A stretch of DNA of 64,000 bases from Catenulispora sp. EB89 (GCF_041261445.1 NZ_JBGCCU010000014.1:222350-286349), one strand, 5' to 3'; positions 18,358 to 28,054 are shown, counted from the first letter of the stretch. Notes: generated by a model from the letters alone, not told the origin. Program-made: numbers and translations.

Positions 18358-20394
18358 CTAGCTCGGCGCCCCCGAGGCCAGCACGAACCGGGCGATCTCC
18401 ACACGCGACCCGATCTCCAGCTTGCGGAAGATGTTCCGCAGGTGAAACTTCACCGTCTCCGGCGAACACCGGATCCGTTTGGCGATCTGCTGGTTGGTCA
18501 GCCCCTGCACCACCAGCCGCGCCACGGTCTGCTCGCGGCGGCTGAGAACCGACCACTCCTCGGCTGCCGCGGCGTCGTGGCCGGGCTGTGGGACGTCGGA
18601 CGTCTCGGCAGCCGCGGGCAGGTTCTCGGCGCCGGCCTGGCCTTCGGCTTCGGGAATGTCGATGTCCGGTACCGCCGAGTTCAGCCGCAGATCCAGCCGC
18701 TCGTTCAGATCCGCCCACAGCGACAGGTACTTCTCCGAGGTGGCCGTGTCGCCCTGCGCCAGCGCCACCCCGGCCAGGTTGCGGTACGCCACGGCCTCGA
18801 TCTCCTGCCAGCCCGAGCCCAGCCCGAGTTCGACAGTGCGCTGATAGTGGTCCTCGGCGTCCGCGACCCGGTTCGCCGCGAAGCCGGCCATGCCGAGCGT
18901 CAGGTGCATGGCGGCCTGCGCGCGCAGGTTCCGCTCGTGGCGCGCGGCGGCCAGCCCGATCTCCGCCATGCGTGTCCACTCCCGCAGGTGTCGGCGCTGG
19001 TGGTAGTAGCCGCGCAGGGCGTCCGGGATCGTCCAGCAGACCGCCGGGTCGCCGAGCCGGCGGTGGTGCCGGACCAGCGTCAGCAGGTTGTGGCGCTCGG
19101 CGTCCAGCCAGGCCAGCGCGGCCTCGCGGTGCGCCGGGGCGCTGTCGGCCGGGCTGCTGCCGGGAGGGTGGGTCCCGGGGCGGCCGACGGTGTGGGTCAG
19201 CACGTCGGGGTCGTCGGCACGGGTGCCGGCACCGGCACCGGCCCTGGTGTCGCCGTCGGTCCCGGCCGCGCCGTCCGTGCACGGCAGCCGCACCATGCGC
19301 GGATTCACCAGATCCGCCGCGGCCCGCACCCGGGACAGCACCCACCGCAGATGCCCGGCTTCGGCGGTCACGACCGCCTCAGGCTCCTCATCCACCGTCA
19401 GCCGGTCGGCCGCGAACAGCCGCGCCAGCGAGTGCAGGCTGTAGCGTCCCGGCTCGGACTCCGCGCGGACCACGCTGCGGTCGGCCATCCGGTCCAGCGA
19501 CTCCTGCGCCTCCTCCCGGGTGATCCCCGCGACCTGCGCCGCGGCCTCCGGGCAGAAGTCGTAGCCGCGCAGCAGCGCCAGGCGTCGGAACGTCCTGCGG
19601 TCCCCGGGCTCCAGCGCGTCGTAGGAGGAGGTCAGCACGCCGTGCACGGTGATGTCGCCGGCGGTGAGCCGCTTGAGCCGGCGGCGCTCGTCGCGCAGCT
19701 GGTCGCAGAGGTCGTCGACGCTCATCTGCGGCCGGGACAACAGGCGCGCCGCGGCGATCCGGATCGCCAGCGGCAGGTGCCCGCACAGCGCCAGCAGGCC
19801 GTCCACGTCCTCGGTGCCGGTCCAGCGGGAGCCCAGCACGCGCGCCAGCATCGCCGCGGCCTCGGGGTCCGACATCGGGCCGAGCCGCACCGGCAGCGCC
19901 CCGGCCAGCCCGCCGAGCCAGTTGCGGCTGGTCACGATGGCCAGCGCGTCCGGGCCGGTGGGCAGCAGCGGCCGCACCTGCGCCTCGTCGGCGGCGTCGT
20001 CCAGGACCACCAGGCAGCGCTGGCCGGCCAGCGCGGTGCGGAACATGCCGACGAGCTCGTCCTGGTCCTGCGGCAGCGGGCCGGCGGCGCCCAGGGCTCG
20101 CAGGAAGCGGCGCAGCACGTCCGGGACCGGGGTCGGCGATCCGGTGTAGCCGCCGAGGTCGGCGTACAGGTGCGCGTCCGGGTAGTCGTCCCCGGCCAGC
20201 CGCGCGGCGCGCACGGCCAGGGCGGTCTTGCCGGTGCCGCCGGCGCCGATCACGACGAACAGACCGGCGGTGTGTGCGGGGAACGTGGAGGAGTCGGTGA
20301 GAGCCGTCAGCTCGCTGAGCCGTCCGGTGAAGTCGGTGGTGTCCGGTGGCAGCAACCGGGCGCGCGTCGGCGCCCAGTCGAGAGCTGACCGCAT
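18358..20394 (-). CDS. NB-ARC ATPase regulator with C-terminal LuxR HTH
   Basis: A 678-aa regulator. The NB-ARC domain comes first, with Walker A VVIGAGGTGKTALAVRAARL and Walker B-like CLVVLDDAADEAQVRPLLP. Winged-helix and TPR-like helical segments follow. A LuxR/FixJ-type HTH lies at the extreme C-terminus (LSRREQTVARLVVQGLTNQQ, then SPETVKFHLRNIFRKL). This is the AfsR-like/STAND arrangement with the DNA-binding domain at the end, so it is probably an ATP-dependent signal-responsive activator. The ATG at 20394 (MRSALDW) is preferred; an in-frame start 93 bp upstream has less support. Its target genes cannot be read here. Confidence 0.88.
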   Translation of the reverse strand: MRSALDWAPTRARLLPPDTTDFTGRLSELTALTDSSTFPAHTAGLFVVIGAGGTGKTALAVRAARLAGDDYPDAHLYADLGGYTGSPTPVPDVLRRFLRALGAAGPLPQDQDELVGMFRTALAGQRCLVVLDDAADEAQVRPLLPTGPDALAIVTSRNWLGGLAGALPVRLGPMSDPEAAAMLARVLGSRWTGTEDVDGLLALCGHLPLAIRIAAARLLSRPQMSVDDLCDQLRDERRRLKRLTAGDITVHGVLTSSYDALEPGDRRTFRRLALLRGYDFCPEAAAQVAGITREEAQESLDRMADRSVVRAESEPGRYSLHSLARLFAADRLTVDEEPEAVVTAEAGHLRWVLSRVRAAADLVNPRMVRLPCTDGAAGTDGDTRAGAGAGTRADDPDVLTHTVGRPGTHPPGSSPADSAPAHREAALAWLDAERHNLLTLVRHHRRLGDPAVCWTIPDALRGYYHQRRHLREWTRMAEIGLAAARHERNLRAQAAMHLTLGMAGFAANRVADAEDHYQRTVELGLGSGWQEIEAVAYRNLAGVALAQGDTATSEKYLSLWADLNERLDLRLNSAVPDIDIPEAEGQAGAENLPAAAETSDVPQPGHDAAAAEEWSVLSRREQTVARLVVQGLTNQQIAKRIRCSPETVKFHLRNIFRKLEIGSRVEIARFVLASGAPS

Positions 20395-20621
20395 GCTCCC
20401 CCCTGGCAAGAGGTCTGATTTCACCTCGTGGTGCCGAGGCGTGCGATGGTCGGAACCAATGTTCAGTTCTTGTGAAGAGTATCGCACAGAGGGTTATCAG
20501 TGGCTACTGAGGATGATCTGAGAATCGCTCACGGTTGTCGAAATCGTCGAACGGCGGCGGGATACCGACATCCGGGACCTGATTCCGGCCGATCCGGCCA
20601 CGATCAGGGCCCTGTCACGTG

Positions 20622-21164
20622 TCAACCGATCACGAGGGTGGCGGGGATCACTTTTCTGGAACCCTCGGCCGGCCCCACGGTGCGGTTCCCGCCGCCGGGC
20701 GCGACCGGCGCGGAGAAGTCGGCGCCCAGGGCGGCCAGGAACTTGCGGCCCGGGGCCCAGCCCTCGGCGACGTGCGTGCTGATCTGCGCGATGTCCTGCG
20801 CGGCGGCCTCGGCCGACAGCGCGCGGACCACGCCGCGTCCGATGCCCAGGCGCCGGAACTCCGGGCGGATCAGGAACGTGCCGATGCCCACCGAGGCGGT
20901 GTGCGGGTAGCGGCGCAGGGCGTCGACGAACCCGACGACCTCCCCGTCGGCCTCGATGACCAGCAGGACCTTGTCGTCGAAGTCGTAGCCCTCGGGCAGC
21001 GAGTAGTAGGCGCTCTGCACGTCGCCGGGCGCCGAGGGCTGGCCGGTGGCGGCGAGGAACCAGTCGTCGGAGGCGTCGAAGACGGCCAGGACCGCCTGCT
21101 CGTCGGCGGGCTCCAGGTCCCGGACGACGACCGGGTGGCCGTCCACGGAGAGATCGATGCGCAT
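20622..21164 (-). CDS. GNAT family N-acetyltransferase
   Basis: A 180-aa GNAT fold with strand 4 VGIGTFLIRPEFRR and the acetyl-CoA-binding motif A RRLGIGRG near residues 113-120. The N-terminal strands (VVVRDLEPADEQAVLAVFDA) and DKVLLVIEADGEVVGFVDAL are typical. The substrate is unknown. It is transcribed divergently from the leader/EF-G-like gene. The 227 bp between this gene and the LuxR-type gene show no further feature. Confidence 0.88.
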   Translation of the reverse strand: MRIDLSVDGHPVVVRDLEPADEQAVLAVFDASDDWFLAATGQPSAPGDVQSAYYSLPEGYDFDDKVLLVIEADGEVVGFVDALRRYPHTASVGIGTFLIRPEFRRLGIGRGVVRALSAEAAAQDIAQISTHVAEGWAPGRKFLAALGADFSAPVAPGGGNRTVGPAEGSRKVIPATLVIG

Positions 21165-21280
21165 GGCGCCAGTGTGACGGAATTCGGTTTCGCCGTCTCG
21201 GGGGATCGGCTAGCCTCACCGCATCGGGTTCGGAGCTGACCGGCCCGGACCATCGCATGCTTCGAAGACGGGGAGGGATC

Positions 21281-21400
21281 ATGGCTCGCGGCGCTATCGC
21301 CATCGCGTTCGTCCGGGGACATGGCACGGCTTCCCGGCATCCGTTCGAGGTGATCCTGGTGTCTTCGCCGGCTCGGCGCCGGCTGCGCGGCTTGCGCTGA
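21281..21400 (+). CDS. 39-aa leader peptide upstream of EF-G-like gene
   Basis: The ATG is preceded by GGGGAGGGATC, a very strong ribosome site with short spacing. The peptide starts MARGAIAIAFVRGHGTASRH and ends in an arginine-rich run (SSPARRRLRGLR). Its stop is 95 bp before the translation-GTPase ATG, and the gap contains paired CCCGGG elements (about 21410 and 21442) able to form a hairpin. This layout, with a short ORF then a structured spacer before a ribosome-acting factor, is that of drug-inducible attenuators such as the one of tet(M). Its function here is inferred. Confidence 0.6.
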   Translation: MARGAIAIAFVRGHGTASRHPFEVILVSSPARRRLRGLR

Positions 21401-21495
21401 GACACTTTCCCGGGCTTTTCCCTTCGGCTTCTGCGCCGTGCCCGGGTATCGCGCTGTCCTGATTCACGGCAGCGATTACGAAGGACCGACCGATC

Positions 21496-23526
21496 ATGCG
21501 TGCTGATTCGACACGCCGTTTCCAGTCCCTTTCCCTTGTTCGCAACCTGGGCATTCTGGCTCACGTGGACGCGGGCAAGACCACCGTCACCGAACGCGTG
21601 CTGTTCCTGACCGGCGCCGTGCACAAGCGCGGCGAGGTGCACGACGGCACCACCGTCACCGATTTCGACTCCCAGGAGCGCGATCGCGGTATCACGATCT
21701 TCGCCGCCGCGGTCAGCTGCGACTGGGACGGGCATCGGCTGAACCTGATCGACACCCCTGGTCACGTCGACTTCTCGGCGGAGGTCGAGCGGGCGTTGCG
21801 CGTGCTGGACGGCGCGGTCGCGGTGTTCGACGCCGTGGCGGGGGTCGAGCCGCAGAGCGAGTCGGTGTGGCGGCTGGCCGATCGGTACGGGGTGCCGCGG
21901 ATCGCTTTCGTCAACAAGATGGATCGTGTCGGCGCCGATCTCGATGCGGCGGTCTCCTCGATCCGCGATCGGCTGCATCCGGTGCCGTTGACGGTGCAGA
22001 TGCCCATCGGGAGCGAGGGGGAGTTCGTCGGGGTCGTCGACCTGGTCGGTATGCGGGCTCTGACATGGGCCGATCCTGGTTCCGGTGGGATGAGCTCCGG
22101 TGCTGTTCCCGCTTCGCTGATCGAGGAGGCTGCTCGGCGTCGGCGGGTGCTGGAGGAGGCGGTGGCTGAGCGGAGTGCGGTCGCGCTGGAGGAGTTCGTC
22201 TCGCGTTCCGGTCTCTCTGCGGAGACGTTGAGGGCTGCGCTGCGCGAGTTGACGGCCTCGGGCGAGATCGTCGTGGTGCTGTGCGGCGCGGCGTACAAGA
22301 ACCGGGGCGTCGAGCCGCTGCTGGACGCAGCGGTCGCCTACCTGCCTTCCCCGCTGGACCGGACGGACGCCGACCCGGAGCAGCCGCTGGCGGCTCTGGT
22401 GTTCAAGGTGCAGTCGACCGGGACGGGACGGCTGACGTTCGTGCGCGTGTACTCCGGGACGCTGCGCAAGGGCGACGCGGTGCTGGACGTCGGCGCGGGA
22501 CGGACGGAGCGCGTCGGCCGGATCCTGCGGGTGCAGGCCGACCGGCACACCGAGGTCGAGCAGGCGGCGGCCGGCGACATCGTCGCCCTGGTCGGGCCGA
22601 AGCACGCGGCGACGGGCGCGACGTTGGCGGCGCCGGGCGCCTCGGCCCTGCTCGAGGCACCGACCACCTCCGAGCCGGTGGTGTCGGTCGCCGTCGAGGC
22701 GGACCGCAACGCCGACACCGGCCGCCTGTCAGCGGCGCTGGCGCGCGCGGTTGAGGAGGACCCGTCGCTGTCGGTGCGCACCGACGCCGAGACAGGGCAG
22801 ACGCTGCTGTCGGGGCTGGGCGAGCTGCACTTGGAGGTGGCAGTGGAGAAGATCAGGCGAGAGAGGGGGATCGCGGTGACCGTCGGCCGACCGCAGGTCG
22901 CGCTGCGCGAGGCGGTGGTGTCAGGCGTGTCCGGCTTCGTCTACCGGCATGTCAAGCAGGAGGGCGGCTCGGGCCAGTGGGCGCACGTGGTCCTGGACAT
23001 CAGGCCACTGACCGGCACCCTCGGCGACACGGGCTTCACCTTCGAATCCCACGTCACCGGCGGCCGCGTCCCCCGCGAGTACATCCGCGCAGTCGAAGCC
23101 GGCTGCCGCGACGCCCTCGCGAGCGGACCCCTGGCCGGCCACCCGGTGACCGGCCTGCACGTGACGCTGGTCGACGGCGCGACGCACGTGAAGGACTCCT
23201 CGGAACTGGCCTTCCGCACGGCCGGCGCGCAAGGCCTGCGCGCAGCGCTGCGCGCGAGCAGGCTGGCGCTGCTGGAGCCGATCGCGCAACTGACGGTGAC
23301 GACCCCGGAGGACACGGTCGGCGCAGTCCTCGGCGACCTCGCAGCCCGCCGCGGGCGGGTGACGGACTCGACGAGCCGCGGCCGGACCGCGGTCGTGACG
23401 GCGACGGTGCCGCTGGCGGAGGTGTTCGGCTACGCGACGAGGCTGCGGAGCCGGACGCAGGGGCGGGGGGCTTTCGCGATGGTGGCGGCGGGGTATGCGG
23501 CGAGCCGGCTCGGGGTTGATGGCTAG
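21496..23526 (+). CDS. EF-G-like / ribosomal-protection-type translation GTPase
   Basis: A 676-aa GTPase with five-domain EF-G architecture. G1 is AHVDAGKTT (from residue 22), G2 lies in [13 protein letters not shown]3 is DTPGHVDF, G4 is [10 protein letters not shown] domain II follows ([20 protein letters not shown]), then domain IV and the C-terminal domain ([19 protein letters not shown]). It is shorter than housekeeping EF-G and close in layout to the EF-G paralogue and Tet/OtrA ribosomal protection families. The leader peptide upstream supports antibiotic-inducible expression, but resistance is not proven. No rpsL/rpsG/tuf context is present, so this is not the housekeeping fusA. Confidence 0.85.
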   Translation: MRADSTRRFQSLSLVRNLGILAHVDAGKTTVTERVLFLTGAVHKRGEVHDGTTVTDFDSQERDRGITIFAAAVSCDWDGHRLNLIDTPGHVDFSAEVERALRVLDGAVAVFDAVAGVEPQSESVWRLADRYGVPRIAFVNKMDRVGADLDAAVSSIRDRLHPVPLTVQMPIGSEGEFVGVVDLVGMRALTWADPGSGGMSSGAVPASLIEEAARRRRVLEEAVAERSAVALEEFVSRSGLSAETLRAALRELTASGEIVVVLCGAAYKNRGVEPLLDAAVAYLPSPLDRTDADPEQPLAALVFKVQSTGTGRLTFVRVYSGTLRKGDAVLDVGAGRTERVGRILRVQADRHTEVEQAAAGDIVALVGPKHAATGATLAAPGASALLEAPTTSEPVVSVAVEADRNADTGRLSAALARAVEEDPSLSVRTDAETGQTLLSGLGELHLEVAVEKIRRERGIAVTVGRPQVALREAVVSGVSGFVYRHVKQEGGSGQWAHVVLDIRPLTGTLGDTGFTFESHVTGGRVPREYIRAVEAGCRDALASGPLAGHPVTGLHVTLVDGATHVKDSSELAFRTAGAQGLRAALRASRLALLEPIAQLTVTTPEDTVGAVLGDLAARRGRVTDSTSRGRTAVVTATVPLAEVFGYATRLRSRTQGRGAFAMVAAGYAASRLGVDG

Positions 23527-23908
23527 GGGCCTGATGGCTGGTGGCTGGCAGCTCGGGGTAGCGGCTCTCGGTGAGTGGCGGCGCTGGTGGTGACGCTCGG
23601 GTGCTGATGCTTGCGGCGGCTTGGTGCGAGCGCTGGTGCGGGTGGTGGGCTCGGCCGGCCTGTCCGTCGGGGCGGGTCGGCCGAGTCGACTGTGGATAAC
23701 GGGCCCCAAGCGGTGGGGAGGCGGCGGTGTCTGCGGCGAGGTTCGGGCGCTGGAGTCCGGGGTGTGGCCGGTGGCAAGGATAACAGGCCCCATAGTCATT
23801 AGCTGAACACTCACCAGCCAAAACACCCCCACCTGGCGGACGCCAACCACCGAAACGAACAATTAGACCCCAGGTGCCCACTAAGCGCTGATACCGGACA
23901 AACATTCG

Positions 23909-24145
23909 CAGTCGCACCAACGCACACCGGTCATGCTCGGCACGGTGGCTTGAGCGCTGACGCCAGCCACAATCGCACCAACGCGCACCGGTCATGCTCG
24001 GCACGGTGGCTTGAGCGCTGACGCCAGCCACAACCGCACCAACGCGCACCGGTCGAACTCAGCCCTTGGCTCGGCACGGTGGCTTGAGCGCTGACACAGC
24101 CACATTCGCACAGACGCGCACCGGTCAAGCTCAGCCTTGTCAGGG
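23909..24145. repeat. 61-bp tandem direct repeats, about 3.5 units
   Basis: The unit contains CACGGTGGCTTGAGCGCTGA, then GCCACAATCGCACCAACGCG, then CACCGGTCATGCTCGG. Equivalent points recur at 23931, 23992 and 24053 (period 61). The last unit starts at 24125 after an 11-bp insertion. A partial, more diverged unit is at the start. There are no unique spacers, so it is not a CRISPR array. Confidence 0.9.
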
Positions 24146-24169
24146 CACGATGGCCCGTGGTTTACGTTC

Positions 24170-24234
24170 GCTAGTGAGCCGACTTCGAGATTCGCCAGCA
24201 CAATTGGCGCAGATCTCGAAGTCGGCTCACTAGC
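24170..24234. repeat. 65-nt inverted repeat with 22-bp perfect arms
   Basis: The left arm at 24170-24191 (starting GCTAGTGAGCCGACTTCGAG) is exactly complementary to 24213-24234. The 21-nt loop contains a second small stem, CGCCA / TGGCG. There is no T-run for a terminator. It could extrude as a cruciform or be a small non-autonomous repeat element. It directly follows the 61-bp repeats. Confidence 0.95.
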
Positions 24235-24377
24235 CTGCTTGAGCCACCACTGGCCAAAGCTCGGCCTTGGCGCGGGGGCATGACCTGCGGATGGCTCGTC
24301 GGCGCTTCTATCGGCGTGGTCGCTGGTCGAGCGAAATGTGGCCGGCGCGGGCGTGCCTCAGTGGTCCGTCGGCGGCA

Positions 24378-24992
24378 TCAGTCCTGCGGCGGCTGCTCGC
24401 TGGTGCCGGCGCGGACCTTCCGCAGTGCCCGTACCTGCGTGTTCGACGTGATGCGGATCAGTTTGGCTGCGTGGTGTTCCTCGGCGAGGGTGAGGGTTGG
24501 GGGCTTCAGGTCGCGGTTGGTGGTGAGGCGGGGGGAGTTGAGGGCTGTGTCGAGGAGGTAGGCGGGGCCGGCGGTGCGGTTCGACTTGCGTTGGTGGTGG
24601 CGGGCGCGGGCTTGGCGGAAGCGGAGGCGCGTGGTGCCGAGGCCGGGGTAGGCGAGGCGGATGGCCATGGTGGTGACGCGGTGGGTTTCGATCGACAGGA
24701 TCGCGGTGGCGCGGGGCAGGAAGTGCGGGGCCCACTCCTCGCCTTCGGCGATCCAGCGGTCGGTGGCGGCGAGGGATGTGGCTGTCGTCGCCAGGTCGCC
24801 GCGGCGGCTGTACTCGATGAGGCGGAGCGGCTTCAGGCCCAGGGTCTGGGGGAGGTAGAGCTCGAAGATGCTGCGGTTCATCGGTGGGCTCAGGACGACG
24901 ACTCGGGTGCAGTTCCCGGCGAGTAGTCGGGCCCAGAGGTCGGCGTTGATGGGCGGCCGGTCCGTGGCTTCGTCCCCCGAGTCGGAGTGCAT
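24378..24992 (-). CDS. hypothetical protein, 204 aa
   Basis: This frame has the best codon bias in its interval and reads as a plausible alpha/beta protein: CTRVVVLSPPMNRSIFELYL, LKPLRLIEYSRRGDLATTAT and an ATAILSIETHRVTTMAIRLA strand-helix pair. The C-terminal half is basic. There is no signal peptide or membrane segment. I do not recognise a family. It lies just downstream of narI on the same strand (32 bp), so it may be read through from the nitrate reductase operon. Confidence 0.6.
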   Translation of the reverse strand: MHSDSGDEATDRPPINADLWARLLAGNCTRVVVLSPPMNRSIFELYLPQTLGLKPLRLIEYSRRGDLATTATSLAATDRWIAEGEEWAPHFLPRATAILSIETHRVTTMAIRLAYPGLGTTRLRFRQARARHHQRKSNRTAGPAYLLDTALNSPRLTTNRDLKPPTLTLAEEHHAAKLIRITSNTQVRALRKVRAGTSEQPPQD

Positions 24993-25024
24993 GGGCGCAG
25001 GCTAGTGCGCCAGCCCGCACGGCG

Positions 25025-25750
25025 TCAGCTCCCGATTCGCTCCCAGCCGCGGCGTGCCGGGGCCTCGGAGAGGCCGCGGGGGTCGCGGCTGCGGTAGACG
25101 ATGTACGGGCGGAACAGGTACTGGACTGGCGCGCTGAACATGTGCACGAGGCGTGTGAAGGGCAGCAGGGCGAAGAGCAGCAGGCCGATCGCCGCGTGCA
25201 CCTGGAACACCACCGGTGCCTGAGCCATCAGGCCGGTCTTCGGTTGCAGCACGAACAGGCTGCGGGCCCAGGGCGCGATGGTCGCGCGGTAGTCGTAGCC
25301 TGCGTGGATGCCGGCGTGCGTCAGCTTGGCGACCAGGCCCATGACGATCGCCGCCAGTAGCACCACGTACATCAGCTTGTCGTTGCGGGTGGCGGCGCGG
25401 AACACCGCCGGCGTCGTGCGGCGGCGGTAGATCAGCGTCAGGATGCCGATGACGGCCAGCGCCCCGGCAGCGGTGCCGCCGAACAGGGACAGCAGGTTGT
25501 ATCCGTGCTCGGTCAGCCCCAGAGCGTTCGTCCAGGAAGAAGGGATGAACAGCCCCATCAGGTGTCCGACGAACACGAACAGGATCCCGTAGTGGAACAT
25601 CGGCGAGGCGATGTTCAGAATCCGCCGCTCGTAGCTCTCCGAGGACCGCGTCGTCCAGCCGAACTTGTCGTACCGGTAGCGCCACGCCAGGCCGGTGACC
25701 AGGATCGCGGCGGCGACATAGGGAAGCGCGCCCCAAAGGAACGTCTTCAC
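25025..25750 (-). CDS. narI: respiratory nitrate reductase gamma subunit NarI
   Basis: This 241-aa cytochrome b subunit passes quinol electrons to NarGH at the membrane. Five membrane segments are visible (LWGALPYVAAAILVTGLAWR first, then FHYGILFVFVGHLMGLFI). The conserved haem-ligand histidines are in the FHYG/GHLMG helix and in VFQVHAAIGLLLF plus FTRLVHMFSAP. The GTG at 25750 lies 13 bp after the narJ stop. Length and motif order match NarI. The C-terminus ends with RDPRGLSEAPARRGWERIGS, typical of actinobacterial NarI. Confidence 0.96.
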   Translation of the reverse strand: MKTFLWGALPYVAAAILVTGLAWRYRYDKFGWTTRSSESYERRILNIASPMFHYGILFVFVGHLMGLFIPSSWTNALGLTEHGYNLLSLFGGTAAGALAVIGILTLIYRRRTTPAVFRAATRNDKLMYVVLLAAIVMGLVAKLTHAGIHAGYDYRATIAPWARSLFVLQPKTGLMAQAPVVFQVHAAIGLLLFALLPFTRLVHMFSAPVQYLFRPYIVYRSRDPRGLSEAPARRGWERIGS

Positions 25751-25763
25751 GTCGAGAGCTCCT

Positions 25764-26474
25764 CTAACGGTCCGGGGCCAGAATGGGCAGCAGGTCGAGG
25801 TGACCGTACGGACGCAACGCCGCAGTGTCCGGATCCAGCCCGACGGTCTCGCGCGGCGGCCCGGCGGAGGCCAGCGCACGTGCGGCGGCCCGGTCCTTCG
25901 GCGACGCGCCCGGCAACGTGGAGCACACCGCCTCCAGCACGGAGGCGTAGGCGGTGCCGTGTTCGGCGAGCGCCAGCCTCAGCAGTTCCAGGCCGGGACG
26001 GTGACGCAGCAGGAGCCCGCGATCCCCGCTCGCGGCGACGAACTCCAGGACCACCGGCAGGTAGTCCGGAAGCTCTGCCTCGGTGAACAGAAACCCGGCA
26101 TCCCGGAACACGGCCTTCAGCTCGACCAGCGACGCGCCACGGCGCCGCGTGTCCCCGTCGAGCCACCACGTCAGATACAGGCTGTGCCGGTTCTTGAAGT
26201 CGAACACGTCGACGTAGTGGGAGCAGGCGTCGACCATCGGGGTCGAAGAAGCTTGATCGAGGAAAGCGATCAGCTTGCGGGCAGCAGCGCCGCCAGCCGA
26301 CTCCAGTGCGGACCGCACTAAGGGAAGACGCTCGCGCCACGCGGCATCGGGATAGTCGAGCAGACGCGCAGAGGCCTGAAGTACCACCCGGTCGCGTCGG
26401 CTGATCGATGTCGCGCCGGGCGATCCAGAACCTTTGAAGCCGTGGGATCCAGAGCCTTTGAAGAGGCCGGCCAT
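25764..26474 (-). CDS. narJ: nitrate reductase assembly chaperone NarJ
   Basis: A 236-aa TorD-type chaperone needed for molybdenum-cofactor insertion into NarG. The fold is recognised by ARLLDYPDAAWRERLPLVRS and the conserved YVDVFDFKNRHSLYLTWWLD, followed by GDTRRRG and DYLPVVLEFVA. The N-terminus has an unusual duplicated FKGSGSHGFKGSGSPG stretch. Its ATG overlaps the narH stop (ATGA), so the genes are translationally coupled. Confidence 0.95.
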   Translation of the reverse strand: MAGLFKGSGSHGFKGSGSPGATSISRRDRVVLQASARLLDYPDAAWRERLPLVRSALESAGGAAARKLIAFLDQASSTPMVDACSHYVDVFDFKNRHSLYLTWWLDGDTRRRGASLVELKAVFRDAGFLFTEAELPDYLPVVLEFVAASGDRGLLLRHRPGLELLRLALAEHGTAYASVLEAVCSTLPGASPKDRAAARALASAGPPRETVGLDPDTAALRPYGHLDLLPILAPDR

Positions 26475-28054
26475 CAGACCTCCTCCTCCCGATCCGCCGT
26501 CTGCCGCCGCCGCATAGCGTGGAAACTCTCCAGAGATATCAACGGCAGCGCCTTCTTCCCCGAGTCGTCCCCGAACGGCCCGGCCACACCGTCCGCCTCA
26601 CCATCGGCGCTGTCGTAGTCAACGCTGCACCCGCCGCCGAGCGCCGCCTCCTCTATAGCGTGCGCATCAGCCATCGCCGCAGTAGGAATCACATAGCGTT
26701 CCTCGTACTTGGCGATCGCCAGAAGCCGGTACATCTCCTCGATCTCCACCGATGGCACTTCAGGTGTAGTATCGAGGTTCAGCTCCCGCATATAAGCGCG
26801 CATCGCAGCGAGGCGTCCGAGCGCTGTGCGTACCGGAACCACATCCCCTGCGGTGAACAATCCAGCGAGGTATTCGATCGGGATCCGCAGCGCATCGATT
26901 GCGCCGAACAGGTTGTCCGCGTCCTCGCCGTCATACCCGGACTCCGAGACCGCCTCGACAACCGGCGACAGAGGCGGGATGTACCAGACCATCGGCATAG
27001 TGCGGAACTCCGGATGCAACGGCAGCGCCACCTTGTAGTCGCAGATCAGCTTGCGGACTGGAGAACGCCGCGCTGCCTCCATCCACTCAAAAGGGATGCC
27101 GGCAGCCTCTGCGGCGCGCGCGACCTCTGCGTCGTTCGGATCCAGGAACACGCCGAGTTGCGCCTCATACAAGTCGCGGTCATCAGCAGTCTCCGCCGCA
27201 GCCGCTACCCGATCCGCGTCGTAAAGCATCACCCCGAGATACCGCAGCCGCCCCGGACACGTCTCTGAGCAGACAGTGGGAAGCCCCACCTCTACCCGCG
27301 GATAGCAGAACGTGCACTTCTCCGCCTTACCGGTCCGGTGGTTGAAGTAGATCTTCTTGTACGGACACGCAGTGACGCACTGCCGCCACCCCCTGCACCG
27401 GTCCTGATCGACCAACACGATGCCGTCCTCGCTCCGCTTATAGAGCGCACCGGACGGACAAGAAGCCACACACGCAGGGTTCAGACAGTGTTCGCAGATC
27501 CGCGGCAGATAGAACATGAACGCTTCCTCAAAGGAGAAGCGCACCTTCTCCCCGATCTCCTCGCGCATCTTCTGCACGATCGGATCGTCAGGCCCATGCT
27601 CAGGTGCCCCGCCGAGGTCGTCGTCCCAGTTCGCGCTCCAGCGCACGGTGTCCATCGGCTTGCCGGTGAGCAGCGACCGGGGCCGCGCGACCGGATAGTC
27701 GTTGCCCAGGGGCGCCTGCTGGAGGTTCCCGTAGTCGTACGTCCAGGGCTCGTAGTAGTCCTCGACAGTCGGCAGCACCGGATTGGCGAAGATCTCAGCG
27801 AGCTTCTTCAGCCGCCCGCCCTGCTTCAGCTTCAACCGGCCGCGCCGGTTCAGCTCCCAGCCGCCCTTCCACTTCTCCTGGTCGGAGTACCGCCGCGGAT
27901 ATCCCAGCCCGGGACGCGTCTCCACGTTGTTGAACCAGACGTACTCCATCCCGCGCCGGTTGGTCCACGTCTGCTTGCACGTCACCGAGCACGCATGGCA
28001 GCCGATGCACTTGTCGAGGTTCATCACCATCGCGATCTGAGCCATGACGCGCAT
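26474..28054 (-). CDS. narH: nitrate reductase beta subunit NarH
   Basis: This 526-aa iron-sulfur subunit carries electrons from NarI to NarG. The first ferredoxin motif is CIGCHACSVTC (residues 16-26). Further clusters are seen at CEHCLNPACVASCPSGALY, CRGWRQCVTACPYKKIYF (Trp replaces a Cys at the 3Fe-4S site, as usual in NarH) and CTFCYPRVEVGLPTVCSETC. The length fits the family. The ATG at 28054 overlaps the narG stop. Cytoplasmic, membrane-attached through NarI. Confidence 0.97.
   Translation of the reverse strand: MRVMAQIAMVMNLDKCIGCHACSVTCKQTWTNRRGMEYVWFNNVETRPGLGYPRRYSDQEKWKGGWELNRRGRLKLKQGGRLKKLAEIFANPVLPTVEDYYEPWTYDYGNLQQAPLGNDYPVARPRSLLTGKPMDTVRWSANWDDDLGGAPEHGPDDPIVQKMREEIGEKVRFSFEEAFMFYLPRICEHCLNPACVASCPSGALYKRSEDGIVLVDQDRCRGWRQCVTACPYKKIYFNHRTGKAEKCTFCYPRVEVGLPTVCSETCPGRLRYLGVMLYDADRVAAAAETADDRDLYEAQLGVFLDPNDAEVARAAEAAGIPFEWMEAARRSPVRKLICDYKVALPLHPEFRTMPMVWYIPPLSPVVEAVSESGYDGEDADNLFGAIDALRIPIEYLAGLFTAGDVVPVRTALGRLAAMRAYMRELNLDTTPEVPSVEIEEMYRLLAIAKYEERYVIPTAAMADAHAIEEAALGGGCSVDYDSADGEADGVAGPFGDDSGKKALPLISLESFHAMRRRQTADREEEV

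Larger units (their letters stand above)
23527..24377. other. 850-bp repeat-rich region without genes
   Basis: Between the translation GTPase and the 204-aa gene I see no convincing CDS. The region contains a GC-rich unstructured part (to about 23800), the 61-bp tandem repeats and the long inverted repeat listed separately, then ordinary sequence to 24377. Confidence 0.6.

Noticed and set aside
21496..23526. Housekeeping elongation factor G
   Set aside because: No str-operon neighbours and the protein is shorter; the leader peptide and context fit an accessory paralogue.
23909..24145. CRISPR array
   Set aside because: The 61-bp units are contiguous, with no unique spacers, and no cas genes are present.
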